Assembly (NCBI RefSeq): GCF_007565055.1
Contig: NC_044554.1
Span: 143,653,463 to 143,717,462 of the forward strand
Reading direction: 5' to 3'
Source of the DNA: Rhinopithecus roxellana
Lineage: Eukaryota > Chordata > Mammalia > Primates > Cercopithecidae
DNA length: 64,000 nt
In this document: one piece after another, positions 1-12,478 of the stretch
Position numbering within the stretch: position 1 is the first letter of the stretch
Layout: each line of letters opens with the position of its first letter
The notes under the pieces: generated by a model
Seen by the model: only the letters and a program-made list of their open reading frames with translations
Databases searched by the model: none
What the model was told of the DNA's origin: nothing
Program-made: the position numbers and the translations under genes

Positions 1-1495
1 TAAGGAAGGTTTCATTTGGTACTGGGAAGAAAGTAGTGTGGGCAGCCTGCCACCCCTCAGCTTAAAAAGAAATATTGTCTAGAACAAGGCCCGAGGCACT
101 CAGAGAAGCCAAGACTATTGCAGGTTGCCGCTTGCGACTTGCATCACTCAACCCAAGCAGTGCAAACAATGACGGGTGTCCCCCAGGCCCCTCCTAGACA
201 AGGCCAGTGGTGAAAATTACTCAGCCTTTCTCAGTCACTGAAATGATTTCACCAGAGAGACATCTATGTCAATAAAAGGGAAGATGAAGATATTCAACTT
301 GATAAACAGCAGAAAATTTAATTTAACAAGCTGTCTTTCCATGTTTTATATTTTATTCCATGAGGTTGAATTCACCACTGTTCTCTAAGTTAAACATCTC
401 CATCTTTTATTTATGTCATGACTGAGTCTGTGAACTCTCCTTGTTATTTTACTCTGACCTCATATTGCATTACTTGTCTTCATTTGAGCCTTTTCTTTTT
501 TTTTCTTTTGCAAGAAATGGAAATCCATTCTGTGAAGACCATCTCTAGAGTTTTCTGGGCCTTAATAAATATCTGTAGAATCATGGGTTACTGCAGAGTC
601 ATCCATGAATATCTCTACAGTCAGCCATGAAATTCTTCACAAAGGTAAAATCAGGTCAGGATGTGCCTCCAGAACAGTTTTGAATGAAGAAAATTCATCA
701 AGAAGGGCCAACCTGCTGCCAAGGGGTGCGTGAGAGGCAGAGGGTCAATCACATTGGCTCAAGGATAGCAAATGATGCTGAATGAAGGTGAGCAGCTGGG
801 GAGGCCTTTCCTGTCCTCTCCACTGGGACATTTTCCCTGAGTACACGCCAGTCACCAGCAAAACCCGAAGCTTGAAGCAAATGTTTTGTCTTCATGAAAG
901 GATATGTACTGCCTGTTCTGTCAAGCTCTAATCTCTTCAAACTTCATTCCAGAATCATGAGATTTTTTTCCCTGCCCTGTGACCTCAGAAACTAACAGAA
1001 GATTTTTTGGAAGCCAGGAAATTAAACTCTGACCATAATTTGATCAGAGGCAACACCCTCCCAGGGCTGGATGAAGATCTTTAAAGGTCTTCAGCATTAA
1101 AGAGATTATGCTTCACATCCCACAACTATCCACCATATGTAATACAATATTTTTCAAGATCTAAACTCTGAAGTAAAAGGGAATTTCAACCAAGTTCAAA
1201 CTCTTAGCACGATAATGATGCAATACATTTTTTAAAATATCAAAATCTGTATCCAAATTTTGTTCTATTTGCACGTCCCCATTTAGTGGTGATCTAAGCA
1301 TTTATTCAGTCTATGTATTAAGAATTCTGTCCCCACCTCGGCCTACTCTGCACATACCCACTAAATGTCTGTCATTTGATTAGTCTGGTAATTTGTATCA
1401 CAAGTGTTTCCATTGGAACAATCATCTTTGATGGGACCTTCTCTCTGTGGAAGGAGCTCTGAAGAAGCAGGAGTAGGTTTTTCTAACATTTTTAA
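1..1495. other. Unassigned non-coding DNA
   Basis: I recognise no gene, RNA or repeat here. Reading frames are short (70 codons at most) and lack codon or domain signatures. Composition is ordinary for AT-rich primate non-coding DNA. Old, unrecognisable repeats may be present. Confidence 0.6.
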
Positions 1496-1499
1496 CATA

Positions 1500-1600
1500 G
1501 GGTCAATGCATTCATTTAATGCACATTTTTGAACACTCATGTTGTTTCAAGTGGGGCATAGGAAGTCAACCACATTACAAAGATAATACTAGGTGTGATG
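1500..1600 (-). repeat. Possible L2/MIR-like 3' end relic
   Basis: The stretch resembles the reverse complement of the L2/MIR terminal region (a run like attcatttaatgcacattt followed by a degenerate 'caggcactg' segment). The match is weak and could be chance. Confidence 0.3.
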
Positions 1601-3129
1601 TTACAGAGGGACAAGGTCTTAAAAAACAATGAGTTACAAGAGACAAGGAGGTGACCTCAGCAACTTGGCAGAGTAGGAGGACCTTGCCTCTCCCTCCACT
1701 CTTGGGCACACCAAATAAACATCTATTCAAAGATCAGTTATCTCTGAGAGAAAGTAAGAAATCAATTGAGAAACTCTGACCCAACCAGGCAAGTGAAAAA
1801 TATCCACACCGAACAGATAGGAAAAGTTGAGGCATGCTCAGGCACCGATGCCATCCCAGGCACAACATCATACAATCAGGTAAGGAATCCCCAAATTCAG
1901 CTTCTCCCTGTGGGGAGTAAGGTATAGACCTCATATATAAAGTCCTAACTCTACGCTTCTCCACAGTTTGGCTCTTACTTAACCAGCTTTAGGAGTGAAG
2001 GTGATTAAGCATATACAAGTCTCACTAGACTATAGGGGAAAAGTGGCAGTTTTGTAGAGATCCACAGCTCTTCCAGAAGCTCCATCCCTAGAAGCAGTGT
2101 AGAGAAGGAGCTTTTAAAAAGCAGCTTCCTGTTTATCTGCAGAAGGGATTTATGCCATGCATTCAGTGACCCAGCTTTCATAACTACTGTCTGAAGAACT
2201 GCATCCTAAAAACTTCCTAGCTCTGAGAGCAGAAGAGACGAGGCATATGTGAGTACCTCTAGATCATAGAACATAAAAGTGGTTTTAAATTGACACAGAA
2301 ATACTTTCAGAGGCTATACTTCCTGGGAACAGTGCAGAAATGAGGCTGAAACATAGCTACCTTTTTTCTCTCCAGAAGGGGCTCACTACACACTCTTCCA
2401 GTGGCTATATGACAGCCTGGCTCCTAATGAACTTGCGTCAGGGACCTAACAGGTAAGATAAACATTAGCCCTCCAGCAGTCAGAGCTAGAGCTGGGCAAT
2501 TTTCAAGCCTTTGCTCACACCAAGGTCTACCTATTTCTCCTGGAAGGAGTTTGTCCACGCACCAAATGCCACAAATTTATAGCTCTCACCAAAGGGACTG
2601 TCTCCATAATGACCTAGCTCTGAAAGTTGATGGGGTTTTCATTCCTGAGTGGCCCTAGACCACAGAAAACAAAGAGGTGGACATACAACAGGCCTACTTC
2701 CATCAGCTATCTCCTCAAGCTCAGATGATGCAGCCTGAACTCTAGTACAGGATTTTGTCACAGATCCTCTCTCTAGCTTAGAGCAGAAACAGTGGGAGAT
2801 AAACCACAACACTCAGCTTCACCATGAGGATAGCAGCGAAAATACATACCCAACACCCCCGCCCCCGACCAGCTTTTCTAGCTACATCAGAGAGACTGGC
2901 TCCTACCTTACTGATCTTAGGGTATTGACAGAACATGGTACGTCCTAATTTGGGAAGGGGAGCAGTACCAAAAACAGAGACAAACACAAGATTTGAAAGG
3001 CACTTTATCTTTGGCAAAGCAAATTGGTGAGATTTTTCTCTTACAGTAGGCCAGTCTGACAAGACTGGAAGAGGCAGTTGTCTTTTCTAATGCACAGACC
3101 CAACACAGTGAGTCAAGAAAGACTAATAA

Positions 3130-3979
3130 ATAAGGATATATATTCCAAATAAAAGAACAACATGAATCCCCAGAAACTGGCCCAAGTGAGGTGAAAACAT
3201 GTGGTCTGCCCAACAGGGAATTCAAAATGATGACTGTAAAGATGCTCATCAAGATTAGGAAAACAATGCAAGAAAAAATTGAAATTTCCAACAAAGAGAA
3301 AATATCTAAAAGTACCAAACAGAAATCATAGAGCTAAAGAATACTATAACTGAATTGAAAACTTTGGTAAAGAAATTTGACAACAGATTCTGGAAAAGGG
3401 AGGATCAGTGAATTTGGAGACAGATCACTGGAAATCATCCAATCTGAGCAGAAAAAAAAAAATTAAAAAGAGTGACGATAGCTTAGAGGCTTATGGGACA
3501 ACATTAAGCAGAACAAATTAGGAATTATTGATATGCTAAAAGAAGAGGAAGAGAGAGAAAACATTTTTGAAGAAATAATGGCAGAAAACATCCCAAGCCT
3601 GAGGAGAAAATATTCAGAAAGCCTAAAGTACATGAGGTAAAATTAGTCGAAAGAGACTCACACCAGGGCACATCATAATCAAATTGTCAAAAGTTAGACA
3701 AAGGGATTCTTGAAAGCTGCAAGAAAAAAGCAAATTATTATGTACAAGGGAAACCCTGTAAGATTATCCAGATTTTTCAGCACCTTACAAGCCAAAAGAG
3801 AGTGGGATGCTGTATTCAAAATTCTGGCAGAAAAAAAAACCTGCCAACCAAGAATACTGTGCCCAGCAATTCTATCCTTCAAAAATAAAGGAGTGATAAA
3901 GACTTTCTCTGACAAACAAAAGTTGAGAGAATTTATCAACACTAAACCTGTCATAAGAAATGATGAAGGTAGTTCTTAA
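3130..3979 (+). pseudogene. L1 ORF1 relic (RNA-binding protein), inactivated
   Basis: ORF1 of L1 encodes a trimeric RNA-binding chaperone that coats L1 RNA in the cytoplasm. Here only the C-terminal end is still open. The frame at 3710-3979 (89 codons) begins MKAARKK and includes the segments AKREWDAVFKIL and FSDKQKLREFI, typical of the ORF1 RRM/C-terminal domain. Upstream, the coiled-coil part is recognisable only as nucleotide similarity with frameshifts and stops. The start is approximate because no intact initiation codon is evident. It cannot make a full ORF1 protein. Confidence 0.75.
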
Positions 3980-5505
3980 AACTGAAGGAAGAAGACACAA
4001 ATTAGTAACATGCAAACATATGAAAGTATAACCCTGTGATGATGATGGATATATCAATTATATCTTTACTATACAGGTTAAAAAGGTAAAACTATTAAAA
4101 GCAACTAAAGCTACAATAATTTGTTAAGGAATACAAATAATAAAAAGATGTAAAATGTGACAGTAAAATTATAAAACATGGGAGTATGAGGAGAAAAAGT
4201 GTAGTTTATGTATTTGACAAAAATTAAGTTATTATAAGCTTAAAATAGCTGGTTATAAGTTTAAAATATTTTATGAAACCATTAGGGTAGCCATAGAACA
4301 AAAGCCTACAATAGATACAGAAATGATAAAAAAAAAAAAAAAAGGAAAGATTCAAAGCACACCACTACAGGAGACCATCAAACCACAGAGAAAGCAAGCA
4401 AGAGAGGAAGAAAAAAAAAAAAAAGGTCTACAAAACAATCAGAAAACAATGGACAAAATGGCACTAATGAGTTCTTACCTATCAGTAATTACTCTTAATG
4501 TAAATGCATTAAATTATCTAAACAAAAGGCATAGAGTGGCTAAATTGATTTTAAAAAGAAAGACCCAACTATATTCTGCCTACAAGAAACTCAGTTCAAC
4601 TTAAAAAACACTCAGAATGAAAGTGAAGGGATGAAAAATAATATCCCATGCAAATAGAAACCAAAAGAGAACAGAACTAGTCATACTTATTTCAGACAAA
4701 AACCTTAGGTCAAAAACTGTAAAAAGAGAGAATAAAGTCATTATATAGTGATTAAAGGGTCGATTCATCAAGAGTATATAAGAATCATAAATGTATATGT
4801 ACCTAACATTGGCACACCTAAATATATGAAGCAAACATTAATAGATCTGAGGGGAGGCATAGACTATAACACAGCAATAGTAGGGAATTTCAGTAACTCA
4901 CTTTCAACAATATCATTGAATTAATCAGAGAGAAAATCAATAAGGCAACAACGGACTTAACAGACATTGCAGAACATTCTACCCAACAGCAACATAATAC
5001 ACATTCTGTTCATCTGCACACAGAAAATTCTCTAGGATGGATCATATATTAGGTCACAAAACAAGTTTTAACAAATTTAAGAAGATTAAAACCATATCAA
5101 ATATTTTTTCCAATAATAATGATATGAAACTAGAAATCAATACAGGAGGAAAATGGAAAATTAACAAATATGTGGACATTAAACAATGTGCTTCTAAACA
5201 ACTATAGAGTCAAAGACAAAATTTTAAAATATCTTGAGACAAATGAAAATGGAAACACAACACACCAAAACATGAGATGCAGCAAAAGCATTTCTAAGAG
5301 GGATGTTTAGAGTAATAAATGCCTACATCAAAAAAGAAAGATCTCAGATAAACAGCCTAACACTGCACCTCAGGGAACTACAAAAGGAAAAACAAACTAA
5401 GCTCAAAGTTAGCATAGGAAGGAAATAGTGAAAATCAGACTAGAAGTAAATGGGACTAGAAAACCAATAACAATAATCCACAAACTAAAAGTTGTTTTGT
5501 CTTTT

Positions 5506-5524
5506 TTGTTTTTTTTTTTTTTTT
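5506..5524 (+). repeat. Expanded T tract inside L1 ORF2
   Basis: A T-rich run (tcttttttg then about 17 T) replaces the short T run normally found between the endonuclease and RT regions of ORF2. The L1PA at 37902 carries an expansion at the matching place (41097-41136). Confidence 0.8.
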
Positions 5525-5980
5525 GAGAAGCCAAACAAAATTGACGAACCCTTAGCCAAATCAATTAGGATAAAAAGAAAGAAGACTCAAATAAATAAAA
5601 TGAAAGAAAAGACATTAGCATTGATAATACAGAAATACAAAGGATCATAGGAGATTACTATGAATAACTATATACCAAAAAAGTCTAATAACCCAGAAGA
5701 AATGGATAAATTTGTAGACACATACAACCTAATCAGGAAGAAAATGTAAATCTAAATAAATCAATAATGAGTGAGAAGACAGGATCAGTAATTAAAAGTC
5801 TCCCATCATAGAAATTTCCAGCACTAGATGGTTTCCTGGCTGAATTCTACCAAACATTTAAAGAAGAATTAATGTCTTCAAAAAAAGTTGAAAAGGCAAT
5901 ACTTCCAAACTAATTTTTTAGGCCAACTTCACCCTGATACCAAAGCCAGAAAATGTCACTACAAGACAGGAAACCCATAG

Positions 5981-6040
5981 AATAATATCACTGATTAACA
6001 GATGTAAAAAATAATATCACTGATTAACATAGATGTAAAA
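5981..6040 (+). repeat. 29/31-bp tandem duplication within L1 ORF2
   Basis: Two adjacent copies of a unit starting aataatatcactgattaaca and ending gatgtaaaa occupy 5981-6009 and 6010-6040. The second copy has two extra bases. The duplication is local to this L1. Confidence 0.85.
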
Positions 6041-7725
6041 AATCCTCAACAAAGTACTAGCAAACCATATTCAATAGTACATTATAAGATTCATTCACCA
6101 TGATCAAGTGGGATTTACCCCTAGAATGAAAGAATAGTTCAAGATACATCAAAAAATGATATTCCTCATATTAACATAATAAAGAACAAAATGCATAGAA
6201 AAAGGATTTGACAAAATTCAACATCCTTTCACAATAAAAACTCTCACTGAATTAGGTATAGAAGGAATGTCCTCAACACAATAAAGGTCCTATGTGACAA
6301 TCCCACAGACAACATCATACTGAATGGTGAAAAATTGAAAGCTTTTCCTCCAAGATCAGGAACAAAATAAGGATACTCACTCTCACCACTTCTGTTCAAC
6401 ACAGTATTGTAAGTTCCAGCCAGAGCAATTAGGAAAAAAAAAAAATCCATATAGAAAAGGAAGTATAACTGTTTGTTTGCTAACAACATGATCTTATATG
6501 TAGAAAATCCTAACAATTTCACTAAAAAAATTAGACCTGATAAAGGAATTCAGTAAAGTTGAGTTCATAAACTCAACTTACAAAAATCGGTAGTGTTTCT
6601 ATCAATAACAAGAACTACCTGAAAAAGAAATTCTCCCATTTACGATAACATCAACAAAAAATACTTAGGAATAAACTTAACCCAGGAGGTAAAAATCTAC
6701 ACTGAAAACACTGATGAAAGAAATTAAAGGAGACACAAATAAGTGGAATGATATCCTATATTTATGAATCAGAAGAATCAATATTCTAAAAATGTCCATA
6801 TTACCCAACACAATCTACAGACTGAACACAATCTCTATCAAAATTCAAATGGCATTTTTCACAAAAATAGAAGAATACTAAAATTCATATAGAACCAAAA
6901 TAGACCTTGATAGATAAAGCAATCTTGAACAAGAAGAAAAAATCTAGAGGCATTGTTCTGTATTACAAAGCTATAGTAATCAAAATAGTATGGTACTGGG
7001 ATAAAAACAGACACATTGATAAATAGAACAAAATAGAGAACTAAAAATAAATCCATGTATCTACAATCACCTAGTCTTTGAGAAAGGTGCCAAGAACACA
7101 CAATAGGAAAAGGACAATCTCTTCTATAAATGATGCTGGGAAAACAATATCCATATGCAAACAAAATGAAATTAGATGATTGTCTTACACCACACACAAA
7201 AATCAACTGAAAAATACCTGAAAATTTAAGCATAAAACCTGAAATTGTAACACTCCTAATGAAAAACAAAGGAAAAACTCTATGACATTTGTCTTAGTTA
7301 TTATTATTATTTGTTGTTTTTTACATTTACTGAATTAGAAAAGCCACTGGAAATTATTTTTTGGATGTAATGCCAAAAGCACAGGCAGCAAAAACAAACT
7401 ATATCAAACTAAAATGTTTCTGCACAGAAAAGGAAACAATCAACAAAATGAAAAGGCAACCAACAGAATGGAAGAAAATATTTATAGACCATATATCTAA
7501 TAAAGGGTTAATATCCAAAATATATAAGAAATAGCAATAATAACCTGATTGAAAATTGGCAAAGGACATAAATAGACATTTTTACAAAGAAGGCATACAA
7601 ATGGCTAATAGGTATATGAAAAGGTACTCAGTATTACTAATCAATAGGGAAATGCAAATCAAAACTACAATGAAATATTACCTCATACCTGTTAGGACAG
7701 GTATTGTCAAAAATGCAAGAGATAA

Positions 7726-7986
7726 GGCCCAGCTCAGTGGTTCACAACCATAATCCCAGCACTTGTGGGAGGCCAAGGCAGGAGGATCACTTGAGGCCAG
7801 AGTTCAAGACCAGCTTGGTCAACATAGTAAGACCCTGTCTCCATGGAAAAAAAAAAAAATTAGCCAGGCACAGTGGCATGTGGCATATGTCTGTAGTCTC
7901 AGCTACTCAGGAGACTGAACTACAGTGACCTATGATTGCACCACTGCACTTTGGCCTGGGTGACAAAAAAAAAAAAAAAAAAAAAA
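7726..7986 (+). mobile_element. AluJ-type Alu inserted in the old L1
   Basis: A dimeric Alu starting ggcccagctcagtgg, with a middle A run, a right arm and a 20-plus A tail. Its divergence from AluS/Y suggests AluJ. Flanking L1 sequence continues on both sides. No clean TSD was found. Confidence 0.9.
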
Positions 7987-8293
7987 TCAAAACACAAAAA
8001 ACGTTGGGAAGGATGTAGAAAAATTGAAACCCTTAGACATTATTTGGGGAATCAGAATTGTTACAACTATTATGGAAAACAGTGTGGAGGGTCCTCAAAA
8101 AATTAAAATCAAAACTACCATATGATCCAGCAATCCCACTTCTGGGTATATATCAAAGGAAATAAAATCACTATTTCCAAAAGATATCTGCATTCCCATG
8201 TTCATTGCAGCATTATTCACAATAGTCAAAATATGACATCCACCTTAGTGTCTATTGCTAGATGAATGGATAAAGAAAATATGGCATGTATAA

Positions 8294-8296
8294 ACA

Positions 8297-8350
<54 letters not shown>
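8294..8350 (+). repeat. (CA)n microsatellite
   Basis: About 28 CA units with one interrupting TA, inside the 3' part of the old L1, where L1 copies often carry a short CA stretch that can expand. Confidence 0.97.
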
Positions 8351-8352
<2 letters not shown>

Positions 8353-8958
8353 AATATTATTATTAGCCTTAAATAAGAAGGAAATTCTGTCATTTGAGAC
8401 AACACAGATGAACCTGAAAGATGTTATGCTAAATGAAATAAGCCAGGTTCACAAGGACAAATACTGCATGGTCTCATTTACAGGTGAAATGTTAAAAAGC
8501 CAAACTCATAGAAACAGAAGTAGAATGGTGGTTAGCAGGGATGGAGGGCTGGGGGAAATCAGAAGATGTTGATTAAAGAGTACAAACTTCTGTTATAAGT
8601 TGAATAATTCCTGCAGAGACCTAGTGTACAGTATGGTGACTATACTTAATAACAACGTATTATATATTTGCTATTTGCTAAGAAAACAGACGTTAAGTGT
8701 TCTCACCACAAAGATAATTAAGTGAGGTGATGGATATGTTAATTAGCTTCATTGTGGTAATCATTCCACAATGTGTACCTGTATCAAAACATCACATTGT
8801 ATACCGTAAATATATACAATTTTATTTGTTAATTATACCTCAATAAAGCTGCCAAAAATGAAAATAAAATAAAATAAATGATAAGAAATAGTATACTTCA
8901 CTAAAAGTAAATGAAAGAAAACACAAGGTGGAGCATGTAATAATAAGAGTGAATACTT

Positions 8959-9216
8959 TTTTTTTTTTTTTTTTTTTTTTTTGAGATGGAGGCTCGCTCT
9001 GTCGTCCAGGCTGGAGTGCAGTGGCCCTCATTGCAAGCTCCGCCTCCCAGTTTCACGCCATTCTCCTGCCTCAGCCTCCCGAGTAGCTGGGACTACAGGC
9101 GCCCGTCACCACGCCTGGCTAATTTTTCGTATTTTTAGTAGAGACGGGATTTCACATCATTAGCCAGGACGGTCTCTATCTCCTGACCTCGTGATCATGA
9201 GCCACCGCGCCCGGCC
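8959..9216 (-). mobile_element. AluY with internal deletions
   Basis: An inverted Alu starting with a 20-plus T tail (the 3' end) and finishing 'gagccaccgcgcccggcc'. It has young AluY-like sequence. The flanks are an identical 14-bp TSD, aagagtgaatactt, at 8945-8958 and 9217-9230. Two segments are missing relative to a standard Alu: about 15 bases after 'cagtggc' near 9028, and about 36 bases between 'gtgatc' and 'atgagccacc' near 9197. The element is therefore about 260 bp rather than 300. Confidence 0.95.
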
Positions 9217-9425
9217 AAGAGTGAATACTTATTGAGCACTTAGGGTGTGCTAATTTGTGTGTGTGTGTGTGTGTGTGTGCGTAAAATTTCACTTCATCCT
9301 CATAACAACCCTACGAAGCTAAAAATAAAAAGTTAATTATGCCCAAGCTCATACAGCTGAAAAGAAGCAGAATAGGAATGACCCCATCCATCTGGCTCCA
9401 AACCTCACTATGCTATCGCCTCTCA
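9217..9425 (-). repeat. MIR fragment (minus strand), split by AluY and a TG tract
   Basis: Sequence such as 'attgagcacttagggtgtgc', 'cctcataacaaccctacgaa' and 'ctggctccaaacctcactatgct' matches the reverse complement of MIR. Its outer end continues left of the AluY at about 8915-8958. A (TG)n run (9255-9280) has expanded inside it. Confidence 0.75.
9255..9280 (+). repeat. (TG)n microsatellite
   Basis: About 12 TG units inside the MIR fragment. Confidence 0.95.
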
Positions 9426-11114
9426 TAGGTACCTATTTCTCTCCAGCAGCCAGTTCATTGAAAGAGGATAAAGGTCACAATAAACTAAGTATCCATTTCT
9501 GCTTAAGACCTATTTTGCAGCTAACACACTCAACTCTTTTATTTGGACCATGATTTAAATCTATAAAATATCTTACAGCTGGGAAATGTCACAGTTCAAA
9601 ACATGTGTTGAATGAAAGGAGAAAAAGCACTCATCCAACATTGCTTCTACTGATTTGCAGTTTACAAGTACAGCCTGCTGCACGAAACAATGTGCTGTAG
9701 ATAACTAAACATCTTGCGTTCCAACCTAAGATGTAGATGAAAATGAATGAGAGGAAGATGAATAAGAAAAGTCCACAGGGCCTTGTAGTAATATATTACC
9801 TGACACATGGAACATAGAATAAATATTTGCTGAATGGAAAAAGGAGCCCAAGGAATGGGACAAGAGATGTGAGTTGTTAGAGGTATTGATAGTATTTATG
9901 TATTAAGGAGAGTTCTGCTCAGACAGGAATAATTCCTATTGGCAATACTTTGTATATTGATCCACATATTGATTTTATAGTTTCATTAAATGCAAACACT
10001 ATTTACATAACTAATAAATCAAAACCTATAGTTTAACAAGAAAAAAACTGATGGGTGAGAAAGCCCTTCATATTCAATGATGCTCACAATGCCAGTCTGT
10101 GAGGAAGATAGAAACATTATGGAAGCAGCTTCTGCCTTTAAGGAATTACATCCTGTCACATTCTGTAGCAATAACAGGCTGCACTGAGATGCAAGAGATA
10201 AGGACTGTGAACCACATGCTTTGCTAATTTCTGAGCTTCTCTGGACCTCTGGTTTCTCTTCCACAAAAATGAGGGGCAGTATCTCTGAAACAAACTGACA
10301 ATCTACATCGATTTTCCTGCCTTCTTCTTTACGGTCAATTTCCTACTGTCATGAAGCATTCATTATTGAGGGAAACAACATAGTTGAAGTTGTTTAATTA
10401 CATCAGTTTGTGAAACACACTGAGATTTTAGAAACCTAAAAAATATTAAATTGCTGGGGATAGAGGAAGAGAGAGAAGATTGTGACTATTAGAATGCCGG
10501 GAATGTTCTTGTTCTTTTAGGGTGAAAATTGAGTATGTCTAGAGGGCTCTGTGAACCTGTGATGGAAATCTGTAGTAGAAACTGGTGGTTCACAAAATTT
10601 AGGTTTCAAGTGGAGTGCAGTTTTTATTACAGACAGGCAGCAGTTACATTGAGGGGACTTTTTCAAGCTGGTCCTTTTGGAGTTTGCTCACAAGAGGGCA
10701 GTGCTGTTTAACAGTTGCAGCCTTCAAGTGGGCAAGGAAAAGAAGGCTGGCTGGCTACACAACTGTTTTAGCACCACACAAGTAAAGCTGAAGAATTTTG
10801 TTTGGTACATGACAACAGTATAGGGAAATCTTAGCAAAAGGTACTTTTTGTCTTCTCAGAAGATAGAGTAGTCTTGGCATAATAAAGAGACAAAAATTTT
10901 GTTTCAACCCTGGAAATGATGAGAATTTAACCAGAGTATCAGTTGGTTAGTGACAAGATGAAGTTGGATTAACAAAATCCTTTTGCTGATCGAATGCATT
11001 TTGCACTTTATAGGACCATTTGAAAACTAAAATTCACCAGACACACGTAATGCTTAGTACACAATATCCCTGGGACATGAAAGTATCTTCAGGGTATAAC
11101 CGAGATATATTTTA
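9426..11114. other. Unassigned non-coding DNA with a possible L2 tail
   Basis: No gene or RNA is supported. At about 9785-9835 the string 'agaataaatatttgctgaat' resembles the L2 3' end (plus strand), a weak match. Frames of 60-80 codons at 10.0-10.7 kb show no family signature. Confidence 0.55.
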
Positions 11115-11123
11115 TGGAAGCAA

Positions 11124-11264
11124 TTTTTTAAATTTAATTTATTATATAGAGATAGGGTCTTGCCATGTTGCTCAAGCTGGTCTCAAATTTCTGGCATCAA
11201 GCAATCCTCGTGCCTCAGCCTCCCAATGTGCTGGGATCACAGGCATGAGGCACTGCGCCCAGCC
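11124..11264 (-). mobile_element. Free Alu left monomer (FLAM-like)
   Basis: A single Alu-arm-length element in reverse: 'gagatagggtcttgccatgttgctcaagctgg' style sequence through 'gcactgcgcccagcc'. It is flanked by the 9-bp repeat tggaagcaa at 11115-11123 and 11265-11273, supporting insertion as a monomer and not a later truncation. Confidence 0.8.
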
Positions 11265-11669
11265 TGGAAGCAACTTGTAACAGTCTATCTGGATAACATG
11301 AAAGTTATTAATCAAATTTAGGAGTTACAATGACTAATCTGAAAAATAAGATATTTTCCAAAATGGTCTGGAAGTGAATGCTTTGTGTACTTCTCTTAAT
11401 TTGTGCTAGCACAATTGTTTCATTGATAACACTACAAAGATGTATATGTATATTCTACCTCCTCTAAAGAGATTAAATTCAATTTTAGAAGTGTAAGTTC
11501 AAGTTTTAAGGCATTACCAAAAAAATTATCTATGAGGGGTTACTGTTCCCACTAAATTATTCATGCCATAAAAGGCATCTTTTCTGTTAAGCCATATTTG
11601 AGATTGACTTCCTAAGAACTATTTCAATCAAATAGAAAGTTCACTCTTGGACAAAATAAAATGTGCTCA

Positions 11670-12478
11670 CAAGCGGTGAACAATCCAAATATTAAAGTAA
11701 GAAAACAATTTCATTTACAATAGCATCAAAAAATTCTTAGTAGTTAACAAAGGAACTATACAGGCTTACACACTGAAAACTAAAAAACACCAATGAAAAA
11801 AATTGAAGAAGACCTAACTAAATAGGAAGATATCTCAGATTTATGGATTGGAAGATACTGTTAAGATCGTCCAACTTTGTTAAGATGGTAATACTTCTTA
11901 AACCGATTTACAGATTCAACACAGTTCCTATCAAAATCTTTGCTGGCTTTATTTCAGATATTGACAACCTGATTCTAAGATTTATATGGACATGCAGGAA
12001 ACACAGAATAGCCAAAACAGTCTTCATAAAGAAGAACAAAGTGGAGATTTTGCGCTTCCTGATTCTAAAATATATTCCAAAGCTATGGTAATTAATACTG
12101 TGTGGTACTGGTATAAATGTAGACATATAGACCAATAGAATAGAAGTGAGAGTCCAGAAATAAATTCACACATTTATGGTCAGTTGATTCTTGACAAGGA
12201 TGCTAAAATGAGAAATAAGAATGTTAATGATGCTGAGACGATATTCACAAGCAAATGAATACATTTGGATCTTTACTTCACATCATATATAAAAATTAAT
12301 TCAAAATGAATCAAAATGTAAAACCCAAATTTAAGAGGTAAAACTCCAAAACTCTTACTAGAAAACATAGGTGTAAATGTTTGTGACTTTGAATTAGGCA
12401 ATTTATTTTTAAATGACACCCAAATCACAAGCAACAAGAGGGAAAAACAGATAAAGTGGACTTCATCAAAATTTAAAG
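11670..12478 (+). mobile_element. L1 fragment (ORF2 C-terminal half)
   Basis: About 800 bp of L1 ORF2 beginning near 'gtgaacaatccaaatatt' and covering the segment after the RT domain ('atttacaatagcatc', 'ttaatactgtgtggtactgg'). It is cut at both ends: no 3'UTR or poly(A) follows. The frame is broken (82 codons open at 11843-12091). Confidence 0.85.

Larger units (their letters stand above)
4458..8480 (+). pseudogene. L1 ORF2 relic (endonuclease/reverse transcriptase), inactivated
   Basis: ORF2 encodes the endonuclease and reverse transcriptase that carry out target-primed reverse transcription. The likely start is the ATG at 4458, just upstream of the conserved endonuclease beginning (residues like SVITLNVNALN). 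The endonuclease region runs to about 5450, the RT region to about 6700 and the C-terminal part to about 8480. Many frameshifts and stops break it; no open frame exceeds about 136 codons and that one is on the other strand. The RT catalytic box, normally FADD, reads FANN at 6476-6487, so both metal-binding aspartates are replaced. An expanded T tract (about 5500-5524) and an AluJ also interrupt it. Confidence 0.8.
1645..8880 (+). mobile_element. Near full-length old L1 (L1M/L1MA type)
   Basis: A 7.2-kb LINE-1 in 5' to 3' order. A 5'UTR starts with a 'cagcaacttggcagagtagg' type leader (about 1645-3130). It is followed by an ORF1 relic (about 3130-3979), an ORF2 relic (4458 to about 8480) and a 3'UTR ending in 'cctcaataaagctgcc' plus an A-rich tail (about 8480-8880). 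The 3'UTR type and heavy decay suggest an L1MA/L1MB-age copy, far older than the L1PA at 37902. An AluJ (7726-7986) and a (CA)n tract (8294-8350) lie inside. No convincing TSD was found, so both ends are approximate. Confidence 0.85.
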
